Source of the DNA: Paenibacillus ihbetae
GTDB taxonomy: Bacteria; Bacillota; Bacilli; Paenibacillales; Paenibacillaceae
Length of the DNA stretch: 64,000 bases
Direction of reading: 5' to 3'
Assembly (NCBI RefSeq): GCF_002741055.1
Contig: NZ_CP016809.1
Span: 4,318,501 to 4,382,500 of the forward strand
Shown here: piece after piece, positions 31,801 to 39,822 of the stretch
Numbering within the stretch: position 1 is the stretch's first letter
How the letters are laid out: the number at the start of each line of letters is the position of its first letter
Notes under the pieces: generated by a model
Databases searched by the model: none
What the model saw: only the letters and a program-made list of their open reading frames with translations
What the model was told of the DNA's origin: nothing
Program-made: the position numbers and the translations under genes

Positions 31801-31930
31801 GGAGGCAGGATCCGCATGCGCAGTGCTGTTACGCCAACAAAGGCGAGGCAGGATCCGCATTCGAAGTGCTGATACGCCAACAAAAGGTGGAGGCAGACTC
31901 CGCAAGCGCAGTCCTGATAACCAATCAATT
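31801..31930. repeat. Three tandem copies of a 43-45 bp repeat
   Basis: GAGGCAG starts at 31802, 31845 and 31890. Copies read GAGGCAGGATCCGCATGCGC, GAGGCAGGATCCGCATTCGA and GAGGCAGACTCCGCAAGCGC, each followed by AGTGCTG or AGTCCTG and, in the first two, ACGCCAACAAA. Copy 3 is the most diverged. Not coding. Confidence 0.8.
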
Positions 31931-31955
31931 AGCTTCTTAGAGCCACATTCCTTTC

Positions 31956-31979
31956 AAGCCCTCGGCCGCCGAGGGCTTT
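31956..31979 (+). terminator. GC-rich hairpin just before the lysis genes
   Basis: The arms AAGCCCTCGG (31956-31965) and CCGAGGGCTT (31969-31978) with a 3-base loop are followed by TC. The stem is strong but the T tract is very short. It could be a weak terminator that lowers lysis-gene expression from the structural transcript. Confidence 0.6.
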
Positions 31980-32013
31980 CTCATCCCTTCAACGATAAAA
32001 AGGAGGAACGATT

Positions 32014-32466
32014 ATGTATGAGCACATCGGTCAACTGTTTAAGATGCTGGTGGCTGGGACGGGTGCCGTAACCGGGTATGTCTGGGGCGGCTGGTCCCTG
32101 CCGCTGCATTTGCTGCTGTGGTTCGTGGTGATCGACTGGCTGACCGGCTGGGGGGCGGCCTGGATGAATGGCGAGCTGCGGAGCCGGAAGGGCTACGCCG
32201 GCATCGCCCGGAAAATCACGATTTTTCTCATCATCGCGTTAATGCACCTGGTTGACCGGGTGCTCGGCGAGATGAACTATTTTCAAAACACGGTCATCTT
32301 CTTCTACCTGGCCAATGAGCTGCTGTCCATTCTTGAGAATGTTGGGCGGATGGGCGTACCGATTCCGCAATCGCTGCGTAATGTGGTACAGGTCTTCCAG
32401 ATCAAATCGGAGGAAGGTGAGAAGAAAACCGCTGGGAAAGGAGACAAAAAGGATGAAGCCTCATGA
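32014..32466 (+). CDS. Phage holin (toxin secretion/phage lysis family)
   Basis: 150 residues. Membrane segments: about 9-27 (KMLVAGTGAVTGYVWGGW), 30-45 (LHLLLWFVVIDWLTGW), 68-85 (ITIFLIIALMHLVDRVL) and 92-110 (QNTVIFFYLANELLSILENV). The basic C-terminal tail ends EKKTAGKGDKKDEAS. The DWLTG motif and general layout fit the holin 4 family. It overlaps the endolysin gene by 14 bases. It is the only holin in the locus, so it should release particles of both modules. Confidence 0.93.
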   Translation: MYEHIGQLFKMLVAGTGAVTGYVWGGWSLPLHLLLWFVVIDWLTGWGAAWMNGELRSRKGYAGIARKITIFLIIALMHLVDRVLGEMNYFQNTVIFFYLANELLSILENVGRMGVPIPQSLRNVVQVFQIKSEEGEKKTAGKGDKKDEAS

Positions 32467-33238
32467 GTTTATCGCCAAGCTGGCGCCGATCGCGACCGAG
32501 GACATGAGAAAATACGGCGTACCCGCTTCGTTGACGCTGGCGCAAGCGATTTTGGAGTCAAACTGGGGGACGAGCGGGTTGACGCAAAAGGCCAATAATC
32601 TGTTCGGCATCAAAGGAACGGGTCCGGCCGGCAGCGTAACGATGCCGACAACGGAGTACCGGGGGAACACGCCGTATACCGTTCAGGCCCATTTCCGCAA
32701 GTACAACGGCTGGCATGAATCGGTGGACGACCACACGAGACTCATTTTGAACGGAACGAGAGACAAGCCGAAGCGCTATCACGGAGTTTTATGGGCGGAC
32801 TACAAGACGGCGGCCACGGAGATCTGGAAAGGCGGCTATGCGACAGATCCCAAGTATCCGCAGAAGCTGATCTCGATCATGGAGCAATATTCGCTCCACC
32901 GTTATGATCTGCCTAGTCCCGAGGAGGAGGAACGCATGAAAATCGAACAGTTGACGGCCGAGCTGCAGAAAACCCAAGGGGAACTGCGGCAGCTCGCTAA
33001 CCAATACGCTTCGGCTTTGAACACGCTGAGCGAGCAGGGGAACACAATCAAGCAGTTGCAAGCTAGGCTGAAGAAGCTGGAAGCCCGGCAGCCTGATCAG
33101 GTTCCGGCGTGGGCAGAGGATGCCGTGAAGGCGGCCAAGAAGGCGGCAGCGCTGAAAGATCCCGACGGCAGCTACGATTTTTACCGGATGCTCACAATCC
33201 TGCACCGCATGGGGATATTTAGCGATCCGAAGAAGTGA
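32453..33238 (+). CDS. Endolysin: N-acetylglucosaminidase (GH73-type)
   Basis: 261 residues from ATG 32453. The glucosaminidase domain (about 1-150) shows LTLAQAILESNWGTSGLTQK with the catalytic Glu in AILESNWG, NLFGIKG, YRGNTPYTVQAHFRKYNGWH and GGYATDPKYPQKLISIMEQY. A coiled coil (about 160-210) and a small C-terminal domain (WAEDAVKAAKKAAALKDPDG, then YDFYRMLTILHRMGIF), of a type seen in Bacillota phage lysins, follow. It cleaves peptidoglycan glycan strands at lysis. Overlap with holin marks one lysis cassette. Confidence 0.93.
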   Translation: MKPHEFIAKLAPIATEDMRKYGVPASLTLAQAILESNWGTSGLTQKANNLFGIKGTGPAGSVTMPTTEYRGNTPYTVQAHFRKYNGWHESVDDHTRLILNGTRDKPKRYHGVLWADYKTAATEIWKGGYATDPKYPQKLISIMEQYSLHRYDLPSPEEEERMKIEQLTAELQKTQGELRQLANQYASALNTLSEQGNTIKQLQARLKKLEARQPDQVPAWAEDAVKAAKKAAALKDPDGSYDFYRMLTILHRMGIFSDPKK

Positions 33239-33774
33239 TCCCTGATGAGGATCGAGCTTAAGCGGCTTGCGAAGCGATATGAGGATGCTGTAATGCCATT
33301 GTGGATAGCTGCCCCTCCTGTCATGACGATGGGGGAGGCGGCTATTAAATCTTTTGAGGAGAGTGGGTTTTAGGCGCCGTAGCATTCTATCGCAAGGAAG
33401 CACTCGAGACACAGGCGAAATCCTTCCTCATAAACTCGATACCATGCCTGCCAATATACATACGTTCCTCTCGACCTATCCGTTATCCTACAACCTTCCA
33501 CCCTAATGGCCGTAACCCGTTCAATATATTGTTTACTCCATATTCCATTCCTTACCTCATTAAAAGAGTCCGTTTCGTTCCTTCAAGTTCAAAAAGACAA
33601 TAGCCCTCCTTTATGTAAGTTTATCTAACCTTCCTGAACGGGATATTTAGTTATTTTTGTAAATTCGGCCGCTCCCAGGAGATTGTATTTTTCTTTCCGA
33701 TGCCGGATGGCATATAATCGGAAGTACATATTGCGTTAGAACGACTACAAATAGATAAACAGGAGTGAGGAAAC
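33239..33774. other. Intergenic region after the tailocin locus
   Basis: No convincing gene. An unsupported 42-codon frame (33245-33373) lacks a ribosome site and contains a terminator-like inverted repeat, GCTGCCCCTCC/GGGGAGGCGGC near 33308-33346. At the right end a TATAAT (33713-33718) lies inside the inverted repeat TTCCGAT/ATCGGAA (33695-33701 and 33717-33723), a possible promoter-operator for the dNTPase gene. Confidence 0.5.
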
Positions 33775-35190
33775 ATGACGCTGAAGGAGCTTAGAGAGCA
33801 TCGCCAATATCCGGAGCAGACGAAGTCCGATGCCTCCCGCGCGGTGTATGAACGGGACTATTCCCGTTTGATCCATTCGCCGACGTTCCGACGGCTTCAA
33901 GGGAAATCGCAAGTGTTCGGTGCAGGGACCGGCGATTACTACCGGACACGGCTGACGCATTCGTTGGAAGTGGCGCAGATTGCCAGGGAGGCCGCAAGGA
34001 GCCTTGCCCGAAGCTACCCGGAAGTGCTGCCGGAAGCGGCAGAGAATGCAGGGCTGATGATTGATCCCGAGGTGGTGGAATGCGCGGCGATTGCCCATGA
34101 TTTTGGACACCCGCCCTTCGGGCATAAAGGAGAGGAAGTGCTCCAGGGCATATTGGAAAAGCTGATTGATCGGAAGACCGAGGAGGCGCTGACGCGTCAG
34201 CCGGGAATCCCGTCGCCGGAGCAGGCGGCACAGGTGCAGCAGGCGATGCGGCGGAAATATGAGCATTTTGAAGGCAATGCGCATAATTTCCGGCTGATCA
34301 TGTTCCTGGAAAAAAGGGAAAACGTAAACGGGCTCAACCTGTCCGACGCGGTGCTGCTGGGGATCAACAAGTATCCCTTCTCCGGCTTGGAGAATCCGAA
34401 GGGGATGTACCGGCACGAATGGGAGTATATCTCGCACATCCGGAAGGAGTGGGGCATTCCCGGCACTCAGCGGACGCTCGAGGCGCAGCTGATGGATTTA
34501 TGCGATGACATCGCCTATTCCGCCCATGATCTGGAGGATGGGATTAAGGCCGGCAAGATTGAGGTGCATGAGCATTTTCTTCGGGACAGCCATTTGAACA
34601 AGCTGATCGTGCAGAAAATCATGACCTTGGAAGACGAGGTGTGGAAGGGATGGACCAAGGAGCGGATCCATCCGAAGGTGGAGTCGGTGCTGGACGAGTT
34701 CCTGCGCGTCTGGAACGAGAAAATGCCGACCTGCGAGAATGACTACTCCCGCACCCGGCGCGAGGTGAAGGCTTACTGGGTCAGCCTTTTCGTCGGCAGT
34801 CTCGGTGTCATCCCGAACGGGAACTGGAAGAAGGTCACTTTCGTCAAAGACGGGGCCGAGGACGAGGATATGCTGCGGACGGTTAGTGTGCTGAAGAGCT
34901 TTGCATGGGTGACGATGATTCGCGACCTTCGGGTGCAGCGGCTGCAAAAGCGCAGCGAGTGGATCATCAAGCGTCTTTGGGATGCCTTTCTCGATCCTGT
35001 CGCCTCTCAGGCCATAATTCCGTCCGACTGGCTCCAGCGCTATGAGGCCGACCAGAAGCGGGAGAATCCCATCTGGACGTGGGAGCATATGGTCATCGAT
35101 TATATTGCGGGCATGACCGATGCTTTTGCGGAAAAAATATACAATGAGCTGTACGGGCTGAAGGTGGGATCCATCTACGACCTGGATTAA
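33775..35190 (+). CDS. dgt: dGTPase-type dNTP triphosphohydrolase
   Basis: 471 residues of the HD-domain dGTPase family, which hydrolyses dNTPs to nucleoside and triphosphate. HD motif: His62 in RTRLTHSLEVAQI, His108-Asp109 in AIAHDFGHPPFGHKGEEVL, and Asp in LEAQLMDLCDDIAYSAHDLE. The N-terminal DYSRLIHSPTFRRLQGKSQV is the family signature. GGAGTGAGG precedes the start. It lies after the tailocin locus without an obvious link; dNTPases can limit phages, but a housekeeping role is equally likely. Confidence 0.93.
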   Translation: MTLKELREHRQYPEQTKSDASRAVYERDYSRLIHSPTFRRLQGKSQVFGAGTGDYYRTRLTHSLEVAQIAREAARSLARSYPEVLPEAAENAGLMIDPEVVECAAIAHDFGHPPFGHKGEEVLQGILEKLIDRKTEEALTRQPGIPSPEQAAQVQQAMRRKYEHFEGNAHNFRLIMFLEKRENVNGLNLSDAVLLGINKYPFSGLENPKGMYRHEWEYISHIRKEWGIPGTQRTLEAQLMDLCDDIAYSAHDLEDGIKAGKIEVHEHFLRDSHLNKLIVQKIMTLEDEVWKGWTKERIHPKVESVLDEFLRVWNEKMPTCENDYSRTRREVKAYWVSLFVGSLGVIPNGNWKKVTFVKDGAEDEDMLRTVSVLKSFAWVTMIRDLRVQRLQKRSEWIIKRLWDAFLDPVASQAIIPSDWLQRYEADQKRENPIWTWEHMVIDYIAGMTDAFAEKIYNELYGLKVGSIYDLD

Positions 35191-35258
35191 AATCGGATCC
35201 TGTGGCGACCCGGAATATAAAGGGAAAGCGACGTGCAAAGCCCTTGGAGGTGGACTTA

Positions 35259-36296
35259 TTGAATCAAACATTGAAGCTTGGCGTCCTTGATCTCGTTCCG
35301 CGTCTTGGAGAAAGTACGTTTGAAGACACCTTGCAGCAGGCTGCGGAATTAGCACGCTGCGCCGAAGCATGGGGCTATCATCGGTATTGGGCGGCGGAGC
35401 ACCACGATCTGGAGCATTTGTCCTGTGCTTCTCCCGAAATATTGCTGTCCCATATCGGGGCGCGGACCGAGCGCATCCGGCTTGGCTCCGGCGCCGTTCT
35501 GCTGCCGCATTACAGCCCGCTCAAAGTTGCGGAAAACTTCCGCATGCTGGCAGCATTATATCCCGGCCGCATTGATCTTGGCGTCGGCCGGGCACCCGGC
35601 GGCTCGGCCCATACGAGCATGGCGCTAAGCGGCAACTTCCTCGGCCATGTCGCCGATCTGCCGAACCGGATCCGGGCGCTGACCGAGCTGCTGGAGGACC
35701 GTTACCGGTACGAGGACGTGCCGGTTGCGGCCAAGCCGGTGCCGGGAATTTCTCCTGCGCTCTGGATGCTGGGGACCAATACGAAGAGTGCCGGCTATGC
35801 GGCCGAGTTCGGGACAGGCTACGTCTTCGGGCAGTTTATGAGCGATACGGACGGCGCCGAGGTGCTTCGATCCTATCGGGAAGCATTCAGGCCTTCGGCT
35901 CACCTGAAGAAGCCGCAAACGATCGTGGCTGTGAGCGTCATTTGCGCGGAAACAGAGGAGCTTGCCCGTGAAATGGCTGCGGCAGCCGCACGCCTCAGGC
36001 AGGAGTACAGTGGGCAGCTGGGGCAAGATAACGCTGCCCGGCCAGGGCAAACCGGGGGCGATGGGCAGGATGGGCAAGACGAGCAAAATGGACACGATAG
36101 ACAAGACGAGCACAATGGACATGATAGACACGATGGAGGACCCTTTCCTCGGACTCTAACAGGTACCGCAGAAAGCGTAAAATCGGTGCTGAAGCAAATG
36201 GCCGAGAAGTACGAGAGCGACGAATTTCTTATCGTAACCCCGGTCGCCGATTATGCCGCCCGGCTGAAGTCGTACCAACTTTTGATGGGGATGTAG
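35259..36296 (+). CDS. LLM-class flavin-dependent oxidoreductase with low-complexity insertion
   Basis: About 345 residues of the bacterial luciferase-like fold, FMN- or F420-binding (YtmO/YwcH-like). N-terminal LKLGVLDLVPRLGESTFEDT, then YWAAEHHDLEHLSCASPEIL, IRLGSGAVLLPHYSPLKVAE, IDLGVGRAPGG and the C-terminal SDEFLIVTPVADYAARLKSY. TTG 35259 is chosen because GGAGG (35246-35250) is 8 bases upstream. Residues about 250-295 are a hydrophilic Gln/Asp/Gly/His-rich insertion built from 9-residue repeats (DEQNGHDRQ, DEHNGHDRH). The substrate is unknown. Confidence 0.88.
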   Translation: MNQTLKLGVLDLVPRLGESTFEDTLQQAAELARCAEAWGYHRYWAAEHHDLEHLSCASPEILLSHIGARTERIRLGSGAVLLPHYSPLKVAENFRMLAALYPGRIDLGVGRAPGGSAHTSMALSGNFLGHVADLPNRIRALTELLEDRYRYEDVPVAAKPVPGISPALWMLGTNTKSAGYAAEFGTGYVFGQFMSDTDGAEVLRSYREAFRPSAHLKKPQTIVAVSVICAETEELAREMAAAAARLRQEYSGQLGQDNAARPGQTGGDGQDGQDEQNGHDRQDEHNGHDRHDGGPFPRTLTGTAESVKSVLKQMAEKYESDEFLIVTPVADYAARLKSYQLLMGM

Positions 36297-36388
36297 GCAT
36301 TACGGATTCTTGATTGCGCTAAGCATGACCATGGGGCTGATTTTCAAGGAACAAGCGGTTAAACATATATAGTAGAAGAGATGATATT

Positions 36389-37369
36389 GTGACACGAAAA
36401 ATGAGCAACCGAATAAATGGATCGGGTTTATTCCCGGCGATGGCGAAGCCGACCTATCTATACACCTTCGCTTCCCACGAGACGGAGCTGGAGCTGTGCA
36501 GAATGGAGCTGAGGGCGCTGTTCGGACACGAGCCGGATGGTACAGACTGGTTGGAAAGCGATACCTGGGTTGATCCGGACCGAAGCCCGTTCGTGACCGC
36601 ATGCGTCGAGGTTATAGCGGCAGACAGCTCCATCGAGCGGCTTGCGGAACGAGCCGCGGGCATCCCGCTTAACGGAGGGACGTTTAAGGTGATCGCTCTG
36701 CAGGCAGTGAAGCATCAATCGTACGAAGAACTCCGGGCGATGGAACGGATTGTAGGTGGAAGCATGAAGGGCCGGGCCGACATGAAGACGCCCGAGCACC
36801 GGTTCGGCCTGCTGTCGGTTCAAGGAGGGTGGAAGCTCGGACTGCTCCATCTCCCGCGGCGGGCTTGGCACCAGCATAAGCAGAAGCCGCAAAATTACTC
36901 GACCGGCCTTACATCCCGCCTCGCACGGGCTCTTGTCAATATAGCAGCACCGGATCCACGTGCCAAGCTGCTCGACCCCTGCTGCGGGATGGGCAATGTG
37001 CTGATTGAGGCGCTGTCCATGGGCATCCGCTGCGAGGGCTGTGACATCAATCCGCTTGCGGTACGGGGAGCCCGAGTTAATCTGGCTCATTACGGGTACG
37101 ATGACAGCATCGTAGCCATACGGGACATGAACACCCTGGAAGGGCATTTCGAGACCGCGGTTCTGGATCTTCCCTACAATGTGTGCTCCGTATTTCCGGA
37201 AGAGGATCAGCGCCGGATGCTGAACAGCCTGCGCCGCTTGGCAAACCGGGCGGTAATCGTGAGCACCGAGCCGCTGGCTGAGCAGCTGGAGCAGGCCGGA
37301 TGGCAGGTGCTCAGCAGCTGCACGACCCGCAAAGGAACCTTCGAACGAAGCATCTGGCTGTGTGAGTAG
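36389..37369 (+). CDS. Trm11-like RNA guanine methyltransferase (UPF0020 family)
   Basis: 326 residues. The N-terminal half is a diverged substrate-binding domain (THUMP-like position). The methyltransferase domain has DPCCGMGNVLIEALSMGIRC, EGCDINPLAVRGARVNLAHY and the catalytic-type motif DLPYN in FETAVLDLPYNVCSVFPEED. This order matches tRNA N2-guanine methyltransferases of the Trm11/TrmN type. GTG 36389 or ATG 36404 could be the start; neither has a strong ribosome site. The exact target RNA is unknown. Confidence 0.82.
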   Translation: MTRKMSNRINGSGLFPAMAKPTYLYTFASHETELELCRMELRALFGHEPDGTDWLESDTWVDPDRSPFVTACVEVIAADSSIERLAERAAGIPLNGGTFKVIALQAVKHQSYEELRAMERIVGGSMKGRADMKTPEHRFGLLSVQGGWKLGLLHLPRRAWHQHKQKPQNYSTGLTSRLARALVNIAAPDPRAKLLDPCCGMGNVLIEALSMGIRCEGCDINPLAVRGARVNLAHYGYDDSIVAIRDMNTLEGHFETAVLDLPYNVCSVFPEEDQRRMLNSLRRLANRAVIVSTEPLAEQLEQAGWQVLSSCTTRKGTFERSIWLCE

Positions 37370-37598
37370 TAAGCATCGACCGGGATAGCCAGGCGAGTCT
37401 TTCAGTTTAGACAAGGAACCTTCGTCCGAAGCTTCTAGCTATGAGCCAGTCACCAAAGTGAAGGACCCTCAGCGGCGTTGTGCTAAAGGGCAAGGTCCTC
37501 ATCCTAAGAATTTAGCTATAGGCGCTTCATCGACCGGCAGAGCTGGTTGAGCTGCGGCGGCTTTACTGAGGCTGCTTGGAAGGAGCGCCGGCATCGCC

Positions 37599-37639
37599 AT
37601 TCTTCGGGAACGAAACGACACCGCTATTCTTCGGGAACG
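37599..37639. repeat. Short direct duplication at the 3' end of the ATL gene
   Basis: ATTCTTCGGGAACG occurs at 37599-37612 and 37626-37639 (period 27). The second copy encodes the last residues of the ATL protein on the minus strand, and the first lies just beyond its stop. A small tandem duplication. Confidence 0.75.
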
Positions 37640-37935
37640 TAGCGGTATTTATCCAAATCGATTACGCCGCGATGATTCACGCTGACCCCTTCTCCTTGAA
37701 GATACAGCTCCTGCATCATCCTGGATTCGTCATCCTGGATTGCAATTTCTCCCTTGGCATTGACAACCCGGTGCCAAGGGAGCTTATGTATGCGGCTGAG
37801 AGAGTGAAGGATGCGGACAACCTGCCGCGCTCCTCTCGGACTGCCGGCCAATCGGGCGATTTGCCCGTAAGTCATGACATGGCCTTCGGGGATGCTCTTG
37901 ATGATTTCAATAACACGCTGCGTAAAGGGCTGCAT
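37624..37935 (-). CDS. Alkyltransferase-like protein (ATL), MGMT family without catalytic Cys
   Basis: 103 residues covering the DNA-binding C-terminal MGMT domain. GHVMTYGQIARLAGSPRGAR holds the HTH with the Arg finger. The active-site motif reads PWHRVV (Trp54) where methyltransferases have PCHRV. Replacement of Cys by Trp is typical of ATL proteins, which bind O6-alkylguanine and hand it to nucleotide excision repair. AAAGGAG lies 13 bases before the ATG. Confidence 0.92.
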   Translation of the reverse strand: MQPFTQRVIEIIKSIPEGHVMTYGQIARLAGSPRGARQVVRILHSLSRIHKLPWHRVVNAKGEIAIQDDESRMMQELYLQGEGVSVNHRGVIDLDKYRYVPEE

Positions 37936-37978
37936 GGATGATCAAACTCCTTTTATATCCAACATGGTATCCGAATTA

Positions 37979-38020
37979 CAAAAAAGGACGCTCCCGGCGG
38001 AAATCCGCCCCTGAGCGTCC
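37979..38020 (-). terminator. Terminator of the D-2-hydroxyacid dehydrogenase gene
   Basis: GGACGCTC (37986-37993) pairs with GAGCGTCC (38013-38020). Read on the minus strand the stem is followed by TTTTTT. It is 50 bases past the stop codon of the gene at 38071. Confidence 0.88.
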
Positions 38021-38070
38021 TTTCGCCTTGTACTGGGAGAGCCTTTACTTCCGAAGTTTCACGAGGAAGG

Positions 38071-39024
38071 CTAATAGGATCTGCTGTAATCAATGACATT
38101 GCGGGTCAGAGTCCCGTTCTTGACGTATGATTTCAGATTATCCAGAAAAATCTCCACAGCGCGTTCCCCGTACCGGTCCGTATCGCCGGCCATATGCGGC
38201 GTCATAATCACGTTGTCCATCGTCCAAAGCGGGTGCTCGGGCGGAAGCGGCTCCTCCTCGAACACATCGAGGCCGACTCCGGCAAGCGCGCCGGATTGAA
38301 GGGCCTGAACCATATCGCTGGTTACCACAGTAGCCCCCCGTCCCACATTAACGAAGAAAGCGGAGGATTTCATCACGGAGAAACGCTCGTGATTAAAAAT
38401 ACCCTTGGTTTGGGTCGTCAGCGGCAAAATGTTGACGACGTAGTCGCCTTGGGACAATGCCTCATCCAGTTGACCCACCGTGTACATCACGTCCACATGC
38501 GGGTCCGGCTTGCCGGAATTCCGTACGCCGATCGTCCGCATGCCGAAGGCCTTTGCGATGCGTGCGGTATGGCTGCCGATCTGGCCGACGCCGACGATCA
38601 CCATCGTTTTTCCCGCAAGCTCGGTGAAGGTCCCCGACGTATCCCAGCTCTTGTTCGATTGCTGGCGGACCGCCAGGTGGAGATTGCGGTTGAAGGCGAG
38701 AATCATCGCAAAGATATGCTCCGTAATGGGAACGCTATGTACCCCGCTGGCGTTCGTCAGCAGGATGTCTCGTTCTTCGAATTTTCTCAGGGGCAATTTA
38801 TCCACGCCTGCCGACCATGCCTGAATCCATTTCAGCTTGCTGTCTTGGGCGAGCGCTTCCTCCTCGATCGTACGCGACCAGCCGAGCAGAATGTCGGCGT
38901 TACGGATCATTCCTGGAGCAAGATCCTTCGCTTTGGTGACGGTCAGCTCGTAACTGGGGGCGATTTCCTTGATTTTTTGCCGCTGTTGGGGTGTAATGTC
39001 ATGTAAGGCAATGATATTAGGCAT
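38071..39024 (-). CDS. D-2-hydroxyacid dehydrogenase family protein
   Basis: 317 residues from ATG 39024, preceded by AAGGAGG; longer upstream frame lacks any ribosome site. NAD-binding domain: TMVIVGVGQIGSHTARIAKA (GxGxxG), then NILPLTTQTKGIFNHERFSV, FVNVGRGATVVTSDMVQALQ and GLDVFEEEPLPPEHPLWTMD with the catalytic Glu. His is in NVIMTPHMAGDTDRYGERAV. The N-terminal flavodoxin-like domain contains SAGVDKLPL and TNASGVHSVPITEHIFAMIL. The substrate (hydroxypyruvate, glyoxylate or another 2-oxoacid) cannot be told. It is a stand-alone transcript ended by the hairpin at 37979-38020. Confidence 0.92.
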   Translation of the reverse strand: MPNIIALHDITPQQRQKIKEIAPSYELTVTKAKDLAPGMIRNADILLGWSRTIEEEALAQDSKLKWIQAWSAGVDKLPLRKFEERDILLTNASGVHSVPITEHIFAMILAFNRNLHLAVRQQSNKSWDTSGTFTELAGKTMVIVGVGQIGSHTARIAKAFGMRTIGVRNSGKPDPHVDVMYTVGQLDEALSQGDYVVNILPLTTQTKGIFNHERFSVMKSSAFFVNVGRGATVVTSDMVQALQSGALAGVGLDVFEEEPLPPEHPLWTMDNVIMTPHMAGDTDRYGERAVEIFLDNLKSYVKNGTLTRNVIDYSRSY

Positions 39025-39143
39025 GGTACTACCTCCTTGGAATGTAATGAGAGCCTGGGCATAAATTACATCTATTTCGTTCATCTTATCAGATATTGCG
39101 GTTTTCCGCATAGGCGCAGACAATCGAAAGGAAGTGAATAGGT

Positions 39144-39725
39144 TTGACACACATGGATTCGAATGCGATGGATCGTCTGTTTGTTGCTGTCCATTTGTCA
39201 CCGGATGCTTCTGCAAGCCTGGGTGCATGGGCGGACAAGCTGAAGCCGCAAGCGTCGTTCCGCAAATGGGTGCATCCGCAGGATTACCATATAACCGTTC
39301 AATTTCTCGGCGATACGTCGAGGGAGCGAATTCCCGAGCTGACGGCAGGGCTGTCGGCGGCAGCTGCTGAGCATGCACCATTCACCTTAGGGGTCCATGA
39401 AGCGGGGGTTTTCGGCGCAAGCGTTTCGCCGCGAATTTTATGGGCTGGAATCCGGGGTGATGTGGACGCCCTGGCGAAGCTTCAGCGCTCCGTCGTGTCG
39501 AGGATGGAATCGTACGGTTTCGTACCGGAGGATCGCCCATACCGCCCGCACATTACAATTGCCCGTAAATTTCAAGGGGATGAAAAATTTTCAATGGACA
39601 TTATTGGAAGCCCTCCTGTAAACATCCAGTGGGACGTTCATGAACTGGTTCTTTTCCGAACAAATTTACATGCAACCCCGATGTACGAAATCGTTGGAGT
39701 GGCGCGGCTTTCAAGAAATTTCTGA
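39144..39725 (+). CDS. thpR: RNA 2',3'-cyclic phosphodiesterase
   Basis: 193 residues of the 2H phosphoesterase superfamily (formerly 2'-5' RNA ligase). Two HxTx motifs: DYHITVQFLGDTS and YRPHITIARKF, about 100 residues apart. MDRLFVAVHLSPDASASLGA is the family N-terminus. It hydrolyses 2',3'-cyclic phosphate ends of RNA. The TTG start has AAGGAAG upstream. It is divergent from the dehydrogenase gene. Confidence 0.92.
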   Translation: MTHMDSNAMDRLFVAVHLSPDASASLGAWADKLKPQASFRKWVHPQDYHITVQFLGDTSRERIPELTAGLSAAAAEHAPFTLGVHEAGVFGASVSPRILWAGIRGDVDALAKLQRSVVSRMESYGFVPEDRPYRPHITIARKFQGDEKFSMDIIGSPPVNIQWDVHELVLFRTNLHATPMYEIVGVARLSRNF

Positions 39726-39822
39726 AACTAAAAATAAAATGTTCATAAAATTACCATGTTTTCAATGCCCAAAAATGTGGTTACATAGTGTAGGAATGTG
39801 CCGACATTATAGGAGGAAAAAT

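Noticed and set aside
31740-31930. Attachment site or IS remnant
   Set aside because: There is no transposase or integrase trace nearby and no target duplication was seen; only inverted and tandem repeats can be claimed.
7556-33238. Extracellular contractile injection system (eCIS) with toxin cargo
   Set aside because: No AAA+ ATPase, no cargo-like gene and the gene order is that of PBSX-like phage tails; holin and endolysin are present.
3215-33238. Intact inducible prophage
   Set aside because: No integrase, replication, terminase, portal or capsid genes; no att-like direct repeats found at the borders.
33245-33373. 42-codon frame after the endolysin
   Set aside because: No ribosome site, and it runs through a terminator-like inverted repeat.
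39025-39381. 119-residue N-terminal extension of the D-2-hydroxyacid dehydrogenase
   Set aside because: It lacks a ribosome site and overlaps the divergent thpR gene; ATG 39024 with AAGGAGG fits the family's usual start.
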